DNA from: Solanum dulcamara
Lineage: Eukaryota > Streptophyta > Magnoliopsida > Solanales > Solanaceae
NCBI RefSeq assembly: GCF_947179165.1
Contig: NC_077239.1
Coordinates: 14,036,001-14,100,000, forward strand
Reading direction: 5' to 3'
Length of the DNA: 64,000 nt
The notes below the pieces were generated by a model. It was not told the origin of the DNA, searched no databases, and saw only the letters and a list, made by a program, of their open reading frames with translations. Position 1 is the first letter of the stretch. Every line of letters begins with the position of its first letter. The position numbers and the translations under genes were made by a program. This document shows positions 1 to 12,436 of this stretch, piece after piece.

Positions 1-1094
1 CTCAAAAAGAATTTCCATATTTCTTAAATTCTATGGTGAATGAGGATGAATGCATCAAAACACATATGACATGGAAGTAATATTCAACTCACATGTGGTA
101 GAAGGTTCAAAATTCTCAAAACTTAACCTACACATGATATTCACCCTCAATAAATAGTAATAGGAATATTCATCCCTTTCTCAATAATATTTCAATATTC
201 AAGCATTCTCAAAACCCCTAACTCAACCTCTCAGGCGAGCATCACAAGTCATATAATATACTCAAGCCTCTCTCTTAGGCAAATCACGAATCACATGCTC
301 TCAAAGCAAATAAGATAACAAATAAGGCTTCCACAAGGGCTATATAATACAAATAAACCCCTACATGGCAATACATTAATAAATAAGCCCCCACACGGGT
401 ATCACAATATATATATAACATTCTTAACTCATACTACGACCTCATCCCAAAGTCTATAACATATGAATGACTAATTACCCCATCTCAATCTCAAAGAAGG
501 ATAGCCAAACCTACCTCAATTGCCGAAACTGCACTCGAACACCTCCACCGGACAAGCAACTCTCGAATTCAATGCCCGTACTGAAAACCCACTATCAACA
601 ATAAAACATACACATCACAAGGAGTCCAATGACACCCATATTGATAGATTTCGGAACTGGGGGTAAAATGGTCCAAAAATTAATTATTTCCAAAAAAGGT
701 CAAATTTGGAAATGTATTGTACCTCATATTCTACTTGTAATAAGAAACTCATAGTTGAAAAAACCCATAAAAATAGAGCTCAAAATGAGTTAGAAATCAC
801 CATTTTCCTTAAATTCGAATTAGGGAAGAAACAAAGATTTTTGGGGTTTAAAACTAAACTTTAGGGGTTAAAATCATCAAAACCTTAATGAAAAGGAAAG
901 GTTTTAGGTCAAAAATCAGTTACCCAACACTTTGCCTTAAAAATCTCTTCTCAAATCACCTCAATGAGTTCAGGAACTCAAGTAATTGATGAAAATATTG
1001 AAATGGGAAGAAAGGGGCATTTTCTACCCAAAAAGTTACTGTTCACGCGTGTTACTATTCACGTGTGTTTTGTAAAAAATTTCGAAAATCACCC
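1..1094 (-). mobile_element. Probable LTR fragment, inverted, of a Ty3/gypsy-type element
   Basis: No coding capacity is visible. Read on the minus strand, the segment has the texture of a Solanaceae retrotransposon LTR. A pyrimidine-rich leader-like part lies around 780-960, and a block around 640-680 has the wording of a common LTR stretch. Between about 320 and 410 there is a short run of three similar units of roughly 37-40 bp, each containing a CC(C/A)(C/A)CA-type core followed by an AT-rich stretch. It ends where recognisable reverse-transcriptase codons of the next element begin, near 1,095. The LTR assignment is an inference from composition and remembered family texture; the termini are not identified. 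Confidence 0.45.
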
Positions 1095-3329
1095 TCAAGG
1101 TCATTACATGGTAGATCCCCAAAAGATTGAGGTATTTAAGAACTAGTTTGACCTAATTCTATGACTGAGGCTAGGAATTTATGGGTCTTGCCAGCTACAA
1201 TTGGCAGTTTGTAAAGAATTTTGTTCCTATTGCTACGCACACAACAGGGCAAACTTAGTAAGAGGTACCTTTTGAGTGGTTTGATAAGTGTGTATAGAGA
1301 TTTAAAAAGCTCAAGTCTCTTCTGACTATAACGCCTATCCTGACATTACCGATTGAAGGTAAGGATTTTATTGTTTATTGTGATGCTTCACACTCAGGCT
1401 TAGGTGTTGTGTTTATGCAGAATAAAAATGTTATAGCCTATGTCTAAAGGCAGTTGAAGAGTCATGAGAGTAAATACTCAATGCATGATTTAGAGTTGGC
1501 AACAGTAATGTTTTCTCTCAAAATTTGGCGACATTATCTCTATGATATCAAGTGTAAGGTATTCACTGATCTTCACAGTCTACAACATGTGTTCACTCAG
1601 AAAGATTTGAATCAGAGAAAGTGAAAATGGATAGAGTTACTCAACGATTATGTTATCACGTTTTATTAAGATCTGGGTAAGGCCAATGTGGTGGCAAATG
1701 CATTGAGCTGGAAGACAGTTAGCAGGTAATCTAGATTTCTTGGGTGTGTCTAAGCGACCCTTAGCTAGAGAAATTAAGGCTTTGGAGTCTAAGTTAGTGC
1801 AATTGGGCATCTTAGAGAAGGGTGGGGTGATAGCTAGTATTGAGGTTAGACCCAATTTTATAGAAGAGATCAAAACTAAGCAGTTTGAAGATGAGAATTT
1901 GAACAAGATCAGAATCTAGGTGGTGTCTAGTGAGGCCTAGGATGCCACTCTCAATGCAGGAGTACTTAATTTTAGATGAAAGATTTGTGTTCTCTAGATT
2001 GGTGATTTGATCCAACGGGTGTTAATAGAGTGTAATGGATTTTGGTATTCTATTTATTCAGGTGTGACCAAAATGTATTAGGATTTGAAATGGCTTTATT
2101 GGTGGCCTAGAATAAAGAAAGAAATAGCTGAGTTTGGAGCAAAGTGTCAAAACTTTCAACAGTTAAAGTATAAGGATCAAAAACTTGTAGGTTTGCTTCA
2201 AAGAATGCCCATTCCTGAATGGAAGTGGGAGAAGATAGCCATTTATTTCATGGTGGGCCTTCCTAAGACCTTGGGAAAGTATGACTTAATTTGTGTTATT
2301 GTTAATAGATTGACTCTCATACCCTACTTGTGGGATTTCACTGGGTATGTTGTTATTGTTGTTAATAGATTGACTAAATCAGCTCACTTATCAGATTGTG
2401 GTACTTAGTTTACTTTGAAGTTTTGGGGTAAGTTGTATGAGAATTTGGGCACTCAACTGGCTTTCAGTACAACTTTCCACCCTCAGACGAATGGACAATC
2501 AGAGAGAATGGTCAAAGTGTTATAGGACATGTTGAGTGCATGTGTGATTGACTTTAGGGCTATTTGGATCAGTCCTTACCCTTATGTAAATTCTCTTATA
2601 ATAACAGTTATCACTACAACATTGAAATGCCGCTATTTGAGGCACTTTATGGAAAGGAATGTTGATTTCCCATAGGGTAGTTTGAGGCTGGAGATGTGAA
2701 ACCTTTGGGATTTTATCTAATAAAAGAAGCTCAAGATAAGATAAGGAGTATTAAAGAAAAACTTTTGACAACCCAGAGTTGGCAGAAAGAATATATAGAT
2801 CACAACATGAGAGATATTATATTTCAAGCTAGTGAACACGTGCTCTTTAAGGTGTCACCCAGAAAAAAGGTTATGAGGTTCGACAAGAGGGGAAAACTTT
2901 TCCCTCACCATATTTTCCCATTTGATATTCTTGATTATATGGGGCTAGTGGCTTATATGTTATCTCTACCACCTATCTTATCTAAAGTTCATCCCGCATT
3001 TCATGTATCCATGTTGAAGAGGTACCATAGGGATGAAGATTACATTATTAAGTAAGATTCAGTCTTGTTAGGGAAATATCTTCATTATGAGGAAGAACCA
3101 TTGACATTTCTTGATCATGATGTTTGAAAGTTGAGAACTAAAGAGATTAAGTTGGTAAAGATTTAATGGAAGCATCTTCCGATTGAGGAAGCCACTTTGG
3201 AAATCGATATGGACATGCGAGACATGTACCCTCACTTGTTTGACCATTCAAGTACTACTCTATCCTTACTTAGCCAACTTTTTCTTCTTTGATCACTCAC
3301 CAACGAGCGATGGATAAATTAGTATTTAT
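1095..3329 (+). pseudogene. Decayed Ty3/gypsy pol remnant (element Z: RT end, RNase H, integrase, C-terminal domain)
   Basis: Translation in shifting frames gives the usual order of a Ty3/gypsy polyprotein C-terminal half. The end of reverse transcriptase (VDPQKIE) is near 1,108-1,130. RNase H (FIVYCDASHSGLGVV, then the SKYSMHDLELATV region) is about 1,360-1,700. The integrase zinc-binding region (LKWLYWWPRIKKEIAEF) starts near 2,085. The core carries HPQTNGQSERM near 2,478-2,510, and the C-terminal part (HPAFHVSMLKRY) lies near 2,990-3,030. Many in-frame stops and frameshifts break it, so it cannot make protein. gag, protease and most of RT are missing at the 5' side. The polypurine side runs straight into an LTR at 3,330. 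The lineage looks chromovirus-like but is not certain. Confidence 0.85.
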
Positions 3330-4376
3330 TGTAACAATCCATTTCTATTATTATAGGTAAGCCAATGGAGCAGAATTTTGAGCCAAAAAACTTTTGAGTA
3401 GTAACTTAGAAAATTTTAAGCTAGGCCAGACTCAAATGAAATCTGAGTGAGGTTAGGTATAGGCCAATTCGGGAATGGATTGAAGTTATTCTAAGTTTGA
3501 ATTTGATTTTATGATAGAAAAGACGTTAAAAATTTGTTGGGCCTTTCGAAAGTGAATTCAGGTGAGTAGAACTTCTAGAATTGGAATTGGCGTGAAAGGG
3601 TTAATTTAGAATATCAAGGTGTGAGGTTGTATTGAAAAATATGAGTTTGGAGAAAGTATTTAGAATTTCTATCTCCGTAGAAGCCGCTATGGAGGAAATA
3701 ATTCCTCTATGGCAAGGCTGCTATATTGGGATGAGGACCTTTATAGTGGGACAGTTGCAGGGTTTAAGTTAGAAAAGTCTCAACACCATTTTTATTTCTG
3801 CAACTTTGTTCTTGGAGAGATAAAGACGACCTAGGGCTTTTTCTTTTCAATTTTCCACCAATTTCTTTAGTAAAGGTAAGTTAATCATTCCTCTAACTTG
3901 TAATTTGATTCTTATACTTCATAATCAATGGGAATTCTTGTAGGGAAAGGTTTTGACCTGAAATTGATAGTGGAAAAATCCTAGTTGGTGGTATGATCAT
4001 GAAATTGGATAAGGCTTAGGATTTTGACATAATTTGGGTATTTCAGGCGCTATTTCATTGATTCTTTGTGTTCTTTATTTTTTTAGACCAAGGACAAGAC
4101 AAGGTATTGGAAAAACCAAAAACTCTAGTTCTTTGGAGTTTCCAAGGCTTGTTTTGAGGCATGTGATGGTTGTGTTTTTCTTTTTGTGTTATATGTGCCT
4201 GTTAACTAGTTCGCTATACTGCATGTATGATATATGATTAAATAAAAAGCAAAGAATATGAATTGAAATGATAATTGTGATCAAATTGCATGTAATGAAT
4301 GTGTTACTTGGTTGTACAAATATGTGTGCTATTCATTGTGGTTATGATTATGATATGTGCTTTTATGATGGATCAA

Positions 4377-4505
4377 GTACCACACTAGTACATTTATATA
4401 AGGTACCACACCAATGCAATTGGATTGGGTACCACACCGGTATATTTGGAATGGGTACCACGCTAGTACACTGACTAGTAGAACGGATACCATACTGGTA
4501 CACTA
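4377..4505 (+). repeat. Short tandem array, about 26-bp unit, five copies
   Basis: The motif GTACCACAC(T/C)(A/G)GTACA recurs at 4,377, 4,403, 4,429 and 4,454, with a more diverged copy near 4,486. Spacing is 25-32 bp. Each unit is itself nearly palindromic around GTAC. It lies inside the Z LTR. Confidence 0.8.
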
Positions 4506-5059
4506 ATAGTTTAAGTATGAGTTCCATGAGAGGACCATGTTTGATTATTATGATGTGATTGATCATTCTCATTGTGTATTTTGATTCAAGTGTAAGGACT
4601 GGGAGTCTGATATTGTTATGTGATTGTGTATTATCTGCTTTACTAAGTTGTCGTTTCTTATTTATATATCTTAACAACGAATCATAGTGTGATCCTATCA
4701 AAACACTATGGTTGTGTACTAATACTTCACTTTCTCTTTGTTTGTTGAGTACAGTGCATATTCAGGCGTATGTAGAGAGACCTCAGTTGAGGGATACATG
4801 ATCTTTCGAATTCAAGGGTGAGCCAGTTTTTCCAGGCTGACATGGATTCTTCCTAGTTCTTACTCCTTTTTATGGACTCACATATTTATATATACTACTT
4901 AAATTTATGTTGTACTACTTTTGGGGTTGTATCCCCATATTCTAAACTTTAGATAGATTTTTGGTAAGATGACTTTCAGATTTTAGGGAGTTAAAATTCC
5001 GCATGTTTTGATAAATTTACCTGAGTTTATGGGAAGTCAACTTTTAAACTATTTTAAAA

Positions 5060-5064
5060 TTTTT
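5060..5064. repeat. Target-site duplication of element A, left copy (TTTTT)
   Basis: TTTTT immediately precedes the TG start of A at 5,065 and recurs after its CA end at 18,158-18,162. Because the motif is a homopolymer, some chance agreement is possible; the LTR ends themselves support the call. Confidence 0.7.
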
Positions 5065-7590
5065 TGTAAGACCTCAGATGTATGAAAGTTGAAAAATAAA
5101 ATGTAAGGATGAAATCTCAGAATATTTTACACCAGTTGAGGTTCTTGAGGCCCATTGCGGGTCGTATTCAGCACCACGACATATGTAAAGGAGTCGTGAG
5201 AGTGCTAGGGGTAAGATCAGGAGAGGACCACGATGGGGTTCACGACTCGTAGTCATGGTCATGGACCATCAATTGGTCTATGAAAGCCAACCCTCAAAAT
5301 CATAAAGTGGGTTAGTTTCACGATGGCCACTAAGGTCTGTTGAGACCATCACGGTCCATGGTCCCATTCTGTCAAGAGTTCTCATCCAAGCCTGACCAAG
5401 GCAATCTTTACGGACCACCCCACGACCTGTAGAGCTCTTCACAAACCGCTAAGATGGTCTATCTAGAGGTTCGTTCGGTTTTTATCTTTGGGATGTTGAG
5501 GTCAATATAGATTTGGAGATATTTTAAGGTCACAAGAATCCTTTAGCACAAAATTGATTTGAAAGCTTCCTTACCGATTGAGTTTTGATATAAAATTTTA
5601 TATGGGTCAAATTCCAGAAATTATATATCCTAGAATATAAAGAATTAGGTGGCCCATAACCTTTCAAATTAAAAGTATACGAGTCCTCTTTCCAATGCCA
5701 CGGAGTTTACTTCATTTGGAGTTTAGAGTAAAAAGTTATGCCTGATTGAGTGAAGCCTTGTCAGGTAGTCGCGTCTTCATGACCGCCACTATGGGCCGTG
5801 AAGACCTTCACAGGCCATGAAGGATTGTTGTAAAAAGATTTTAGCAACTTCCTGCATGCGTCCCAGATTTATTTTGGTCTTTTCCAAAGCTTTTTAACCT
5901 TATTTTAAGTCATTTTGAGTGTTTTTAAAGAAGGATATCATTCAATAATTAATTTTCCTCTCATAATCACTAATCTAAACATCCTAATCTCAAGAAATCC
6001 TCTCAAAACAATCCTAGGGTTCCTCTTCTCCATCAAGGAGTTAAAAATTCCAATAACTCAAGTCTCCTTTTTAATTTTAAGGCTAGAATTCATTAAGGTA
6101 TGTGGAATTTATCCTTGGGCCCTTTCACCAATGGAATCCCAAGTTTTCTCTCAAATTCTCTTATGATTTTGTCTTCTAAAATTCCTAATTCTATGAATTG
6201 CATTGGGTCTTCTTAATCATAATATATATTATGATTATTGATTAGATTATGCATAATTCACATTACATTACATGATTTCAAGGTGAATTTCAATGACCCG
6301 TGTTATATGCTATTTTCAAAGTATGTTTTCAATGCATTATGATCATGAATTTCAAATTATTTCAATGAATATTTTATTAATGTTTATCAAGGCTTACAAA
6401 TGACTCATGAAAGTTAAGAATGATGTTTCATGATAGTGACCATGAATTATGAAAGGTTTTTCGACAATATGAAAGAAATCTTGATTTAGATGTTATTAGT
6501 AGAGGCAAGGGTATATATGAATTATGTTATGATCATGATATGTTGAAGGAGCTATTCTTATAATTTTCAAGTATTTATGATGAACTTGGTATTACTAGAT
6601 TCTTACCATCTTCAAAGCTTATGATATATTATCTATGATATTCCATTGAGAGTTGACCTAGCACCTAGTGAACCTTGGGATAGAGGCTCACCCGTTCATA
6701 GAGGTATGAGACAGTTAGTAGAAGTCCCATTGTCCCATAACTATTTTCCACCATAGGAAGAAGGATCACCCGTTAGTAGAGGCTTAATTCCTTAGAAAGG
6801 GTTATCCGTTAGTTGATGCTTGATTCCTTAGTAGCTTAGTGGATCCACTTAGGCATAACAGAGTCTACCTTAGCACGTAGCTTCTTTCTTCTCAATGTGG
6901 GAGTTATATCGAAATTCCATGTTATAGCTAACATGGTCTCATATATTGGTTAACAATATCTCTCACAAAAGATTTACGTAAAGATATAAAGTTCTCATGA
7001 TGATGATGTTTTAATAGATTGACCAATGACTCTGATGTTTTGATGTTTTCATGATTTTACTCACATTTTAAGATATTGGTCTTGCATCTCTTGATTTATA
7101 TCGACTATGTCATATATTTATTGTTCATGCATACTTCTCACATACTTAGTACATTTCATGTACTAACACATACTTTTTGTCTATATTGTATCATAATGTA
7201 GGGTCATATGATCACGTTCATCCTCCTATTCATCGCTAGAGCTTAGTACAATTGTTCTCGTGGTGAGTCCTCATGCTTTGAGGACAAGATAATTTATTTT
7301 CACTGCCTCATTTGACTATTTCATTTCTCTTATGTTGTCATGGTTGATCTAGAAGCTTGTCTTACACCCTTATTTAGTTAGTTGATGCATGTTGGATGAT
7401 TAAATTTTATGTTGTCTTTCATTCCAAATTTTTGAGATTTGTGCTCTTTATTGAGACTATGCTTCCGCATCTATGTTGTTGCTTATTTGCTTTACTTACC
7501 TTATGTATGCTCATGAATGATATGCTAATAGGCTTGGTTGGGTTCCCTCGAGATTCTAATTATTGTGTCACGTCTAGGGCCTAGCTTGGG
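5065..7590 (+). mobile_element. 5' LTR of element A
   Basis: About 2.5 kb, aligning by eye along its whole length with 13,295-14,142 plus 16,778-18,157. Shared landmarks are the 5' block around 5,095-5,180 (again at 13,325-13,400), the block ending CCTCTTCTCCATCAAG, and the repeated GAGGCTTGATTCCTTAG-type units near 6,780-6,830. The last bases matching the 3' LTR end (roughly TCATGACA) are missing, so the LTR passes straight into the primer-binding site at 7,591. That implies a small deletion at the LTR/PBS junction. Confidence 0.87.
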
Positions 7591-7610
7591 TGGTATCAAA
7601 GAACAAGGTT
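7591..7610 (+). other. Primer-binding site of element A (initiator tRNA-Met type)
   Basis: TGGTATCAAAGAACAAGGTT follows the 5' LTR. Plant Ty3/gypsy elements usually use the 3' end of tRNA-Met, whose complement starts TGGTATCAGAGC. The first eight bases match, with later mismatches. Confidence 0.7.
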
Positions 7611-7784
7611 CAAGTGTCCTAGGAAGTCTAACATGGCGCGTCAAGTAGACTCTTGTTTATCGGTGTGAAGCATGCCAAATCTATGAATAGAAGGCTATGA
7701 AGCATTTTAAAAAAACTATGACTTCTTTCATGATCTCATCGTGCTATAGAGTTGAACTCTAAGGTCTCCTCCACTAATGTTTTT

Positions 7785-8830
7785 TCTTTGCAATTATATA
7801 ATCATGTCTTTACGAAGAGCTCTGTGAGAAGAAATGTTGAAGAATAGCAACAAGCTCCGAATTACCCAATGGCCGAGCAAGTGAACCATGCAAAATTTAG
7901 GGCAGTGTTTCAAGTGCTTTCCCAAGCTATGACGACACAGGCCAGCTGAGACGTTGCTCCTGTGAACCCAAATGTGGGGGGTAAGGCAACATCTAGAGTT
8001 TTTGATTTCACTAGAATGAATCTCCTGGAGTTTTATGGGTCCAAGTTGGATGAGGACCCCCAAGAGTTAATTGAAGGGATTCAAAATATTGTGGATATTA
8101 TGGGAGTGACATCAGTGGAGAGGGCAGATTTAGTCACATATTAATTTAAGGGAGTCGCTCAAATATGGTTTGGTCAATGAAAGATTGAGAGAGCTAGAGA
8201 TGCAGGTCCCGTTGATTGGGAGGAGTTCAAGGATACGTTTCTAGACTGTTTCTTTCATTTAGAGTTGAGGGAAGCTAAGATCCAAGAACTCATCAACTTA
8301 AAGCAAGGGAACTCGAGTGTGAGGAAATATGCATTGAAGTTCACACAATTGTCAAAGTATGTTCCGTTCATGGTTGCGGACCCTAGAGCTTGTATGAGTA
8401 AGTTCGTATCGGGAGTTTCAGAGTTGGTGTCTACGAAATGCAAAACTATCATGTTGATCAAGGAGATGGACCTCTCTAGGCTCATGATGCATGCCTAACA
8501 AATAAAGGAAGAGAAGTTGAAAGGAAGGTATAGAAGGGAAACTAAGAAGGCCCGAACTGATAGTGGTTCATCTTTTGTTAGTGATTCTGTGCCAAATTTT
8601 AATAAGGATAAACCCCCTTTTCCCACTTATCAGAAATATGGTAAGAATCACCTAGGGGAGTGCATGGCCGACAAGGATGGTTTTTATGGGTGAATCACCT
8701 AGGGAGAGCATGGACGGCAAGGATGGTTGCTATGGGTGTGGTGAAGTTAGACATAAGAGGAGGGATTGTCCGGTAGCTTCTAAAAGAGGAAGGGAGATTC
8801 GTCAATAGACTCAATATGGTGCTTCATCCA
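7785..8830 (+). pseudogene. Degraded gag of element A
   Basis: The plus-strand reading, with several stops, matches a Ty3/gypsy capsid-nucleocapsid protein. The capsid domain begins near 7,995 (RVFDFTRMNLLEFYGSKLDE). It continues through QELIEGIQNI (about 8,070), ELREAKIQELINLKQGNSSV (8,260-8,320) and FTQLSKYVPFMVADPRACM (8,340-8,400). A C-X2-C-X4-H-X4-C zinc knuckle, CYGCGEVRHKRRDC, lies near 8,730-8,770. A duplicated stretch sits just before the knuckle (about 8,647-8,725, sharing CACCTAGGG and AAGGATGG). In-frame stops near 8,142 and 8,497 disable it. The gag wording is that of the Del/Tekay group. pol does not follow; the sequence degenerates into non-coding DNA after about 8,830. Confidence 0.87.
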
Positions 8831-9173
8831 GTATGTTGTGAGTTCTTCTGTTTCAATGTTATTCTTAGTATGGATTGATCTCATATTTGTTAGGCCATGA
8901 TTGATATTAGAACCCGAGTGGATGAACATCTATGTTAGTTGAAGTGTCGGCTCCTCATGTCTACTCTTACTAATCCCTACGTTTTAGCTTTTCCATGACT
9001 TTTCATATGTATGCATGTTCGTGAAGATGGATTTTAAACTATGTTTTATGTTAAGTTGGAAATCTCAAGGTTTATGGATTTTAAATATGTCATTACATTC
9101 ATGTTGGGTTGATAGGCCTCTTTTCATGTCTTATTCATGCTAGCTTAAGTCCCATTTAACGACGAATATTCCC
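8831..9173 (+). other. Remnant internal region of element A (pol deleted)
   Basis: No protease, RT, RNase H or integrase motif can be read here. The stretch joins the end of gag to the polypurine tract, so about 3-4 kb of pol expected for the family has been lost or replaced. Confidence 0.6.
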
Positions 9174-9185
9174 AAGGGAGGATAT
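9174..9185 (+). other. Polypurine tract of element A
   Basis: AAGGGAGGATAT directly before the TG of the 3' LTR at 9,186, preceded by a CGACGAATATTCCC block of the kind often found at the 3' end of Ty3/gypsy pol. Confidence 0.75.
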
Positions 9186-9689
9186 TGTAAGATCCCTGTT
9201 ATGTCGAAAAAAGATGGGAGTTTAAAATTAATTTCATCTTTTTAGAAAAAAATAATTTTAATAAAAGAGGAGTCGCCACTTAATTTTTTAAAAGAAATTA
9301 AGAAAACTTAATTTAAAAGACCCTAACAGATTTAAGTCTTAAAAATTAGAGAAAAAAAGTTCGAGGTTCATATTACTATTTTAAGAAGGTTTTAGTACTT
9401 AAAATAGCCGCTAACATGCGGTTGTCCGATGATTTAAAAATTATTTGACTAACTTTGGGAGAATGTGTTTCAACAATAATCAAAGTATAAAACAACTTTG
9501 AGAAAATATAAATTTTAAAATATTTAGGAAAATTTATTTGAGAAATAGACTGGGTATAAAAATGATTTAATGAAGAAGGGATAATTTAAATAAATTATTT
9601 AAATGAGACAAAAACGATCATAAATATTATACCTAATATAATGTTAGCTATTACATAAATGAGAGCATATTCAAATCATATAAGCAAGT

Positions 9690-10111
9690 TTAATATGTAA
9701 TAATAATAATATTAGTATTAGTAGTAGTTGTAATAATAATAATAATAATAATAATAACGATAATAATAAATAAAATAACAATGACAAAAATAACAACAAC
9801 AATAGTAATAATAACAATAGCAATAACAATAATAATAAAAACAGTAAAATAAAAATATATATATATACTAATAATAATAATAACAATAATAATAATAATA
9901 ATAATGATAATAATAATAATAATAATAATGATAATAACGAAAATAATAATAACAATAATAATAATAATAATAGTAATAATAATAAGCAGTAAATAAAATA
10001 TACTAATAATGATAATAAATAAAAAAGAATAATAATAATAATAACAGTAAATAAATATACTACTACTTCTATTAATAATATTAATAACGAAAATAATACA
10101 AATAAAATAAT

Positions 10112-10143
<32 letters not shown>

Positions 10144-10615
10144 GAGTAAATAAAAATACTACTACTGATAATATGAGCAATAATAATAGAAAATAAGAAT
10201 ACTACTACTAATAATAATAAAAATAACGAAAATAATAATAATAATAATAATTATTATTATAATAATAATAATAATAATAATAACTGTAAAAGTACTACTA
10301 CTACTACTAATAATAATTACAATAATAGCAAAAATAATAATAATGATAATAATAATAACAGTAAATAAAATATACTAATAATGATGGTGATAATAATAAC
10401 GAAAATAATAATAATAATAATGATAATAATAACAGTAAATAAAATATACTAATAATGATGGTGATAATAATAACGAAAATAATAATAATAATAATAATAA
10501 ATAAATAATAAAATGGTAAAAAATAAAATAAAAAAATAACAATAATGATAATAATAATAATAACAACAACAACAATAACGATAATAACAATAATAACAAT
10601 AATAGACAACAAAAT
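9690..10615. repeat. Long (TAA/AAT)n-rich microsatellite tract
   Basis: About 0.9 kb of imperfect TAA/AAT/AAC trinucleotides broken by short ATACTACTACT pieces. A segment is duplicated: AAATATACTAATAATGATGG occurs at about 10,367 and again at about 10,441. The Leu/Ile/Tyr-rich minus-strand frames over this tract are artefacts of the repeat. Confidence 0.95.
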
Positions 10616-11133
10616 GTTGAAAATAAAAGTAAGCGAAATCGAGTCCGAGTGAGACCATCTTGTTTTGTTTGCTCTTCAAGAAAAGTCTTATGATTCGGTT
10701 TCATGTGAGGAATGAAGATTACATCGCAACTCCATTTTTTGGCTCCCAAAGTGTTTATGCAAATAAGAAAAGAGTGCCGAAATTAGCAAGATAATATTTT
10801 TTAGAATAATATTTTATCACAATGACAACGTAAAAACAAAGGAACATGAAGTAAATATTACCTGTTGTGGGGCAGTGAACGGGGGTGTTTTGATCAAGAA
10901 TCTACCCTTGTTCTTCAAGTAAAATCGAGTTCAAATTGAGAGAAAGTTCAAAAATTCTTTTGCAAGAAAAGTATTCAAAATCAAAGGATAAAAGTCTAAT
11001 TTTTTTGAGTATTTTGTCCGCGTTTTCTCTCCTCTCCCCGTTGCCCTCCCTTAGAATGAGTACTTAGATATATATAGGGAAATAATAGGGAATGATGAAT
11101 GATTAAAATAATATGGAGTGGGTAAATTAATAA

Positions 11134-11322
11134 AATAATGCGAAACGAGCAAAAATATAAAATAATGCAGAACGACGGAAAATATAAAATAATGCAGAGT
11201 GGGAGGATAAATAAAATAATGCGGAGTGGACGGATAAATAAAATAATGCGGAACAGCGGAAAATATAAAATAATGTGGAGTGGGCGAATAAATAAAATAA
11301 TGCGGAGTGGGTATTATTATAT
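11134..11322. repeat. 27-bp tandem array, seven copies in exact register
   Basis: AATAATG recurs at 11,134, 11,161, 11,188, 11,215, 11,242, 11,269 and 11,296, exactly 27 bp apart. The variable part alternates between GCGGAGTGG-like and GCGGAACAGCGG-like versions. Because 27 is a multiple of three, one frame stays open and looks like a repetitive peptide; it is not a gene. Confidence 0.93.
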
Positions 11323-11711
11323 TATTATTTTTGAATAGATTATGGAAGATGAGTGTGTATATACATATATATATATATATATATAAGAGTAGAGTTCGAA
11401 AGTAGATTCATGACCATTGTTGGTGAGCTTGATCCTCCAACAAATATCTCAGTTCACTGCTTAGAAACAGTTCCACATTGTGATAAAGCTTCTTTTCGTA
11501 GGCGTCCACACCTGTGCTTTATTTGAGAATTCATCCTCTTGGATTCTCTCAACAAACACTGGCACAAAAATCATTAGTACAAAATATAATTCAAATAAAG
11601 AGGTAGTGTCGTTACATGTCGGCACGTATTCATCTCTTGGAACATTTGACTTCAATTTCCTTTGATTTTATACTATAGATGATGGATAGATATGATGCAA
11701 TATATTGATGA

Positions 11712-12260
11712 TGATGTTCCATCAATAGGATGATAATGCTCCATTAATGATGATGATATTCCATTGATAGGAATGATGATGCTTTACCGCAAGGATGAAG
11801 ACCCATTGATGTTCCATCGGTAGGATATAAATATACGTGTTCATCGGTAGGATGAATGGAGATCCATCGGTATGATAATGATATTCCATTGGTAGGATAA
11901 AGATATTTTAACGGTAGGATGTATGTTACTCTATTGATAGGATATCACTTAATGTTCCATCGGTAGGATATAAATATGTGCGTCCATCAGTAGGACGAAT
12001 GAAGATCCATTGGTAGGATGATGATATTCCGTTGGTAGGATAATGATATTCCATCGGTAGGATATATGTTACTCCATTGATAGGATATAGATTGATGTTC
12101 CATCGGTAGGATACAAATATGTGTGTCCATCGATAGGACAAATGGAGATCCATTGGTAGAATATAGATTGATGTGTCCATTGGTAGGACGAATGAAGATC
12201 CATTGGTATGATGATGATACTCCATCGGTAGGATAATGATATTCCATCGGTAGTATGTGC
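11712..12260. repeat. Degenerate about 30-bp tandem array (CCATCGGTAGGAT motif), roughly 18 units
   Basis: The motif TCCAT(C/T)GGTAGGA recurs every 25-35 bp across the whole stretch, with alternating flanks (GATGATATT, AAATATGTG, GTTACTC). A higher-order period of about 140-150 bp is suggested by the repeat of the block around 11,960-12,010 at about 12,100-12,150. It gives rise to Tyr/Pro/Thr/Asp/Gly-rich minus-strand frames that are shadows. Confidence 0.9.
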
Positions 12261-12436
12261 GTTACTATGTTGGCAGGTCAACCTCCTCCGATTTTGACAT
12301 AGAGCAAACAATACGTATTTCCTAAGTTGATGTGATTTGTAATATATACCTCGGCTGCAAATTGCTTTCAATTTATTGTAATATGCAATGAGCTGATATG
12401 ATGCGATATGATGATAAATTAACATGATATGCAGAT

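Larger units (their letters stand above)
3330..5064 (+). mobile_element. 3' LTR of element Z, first part (split by element A)
   Basis: Begins TGTAACAATCC directly after the pol remnant. It has no ORF of substance. It is interrupted at 5,064 by element A and appears to resume after A at 18,163, ending in TGTGACA at 18,275. The joined LTR would be about 1.85 kb. The region includes a short array of about 26-bp units (4,377-4,505) and a pyrimidine-rich leader-like block near 3,830-3,890. The boundary assignment rests on the TG start following pol, the TGACA end, and the exact TTTTT duplication flanking A. Confidence 0.7.

Noticed and set aside
9671..10749. Minus-strand frames rich in Leu, Ile and Tyr
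   Set aside because: They are translations of the TAA/AAT microsatellite tract; no protein-like composition or start context.
11138..11338. Frame encoding a repeated KYKIMQSGRINKIM-like peptide
   Set aside because: It is open only because the 27-bp unit is a multiple of three; an array artefact, not a gene.
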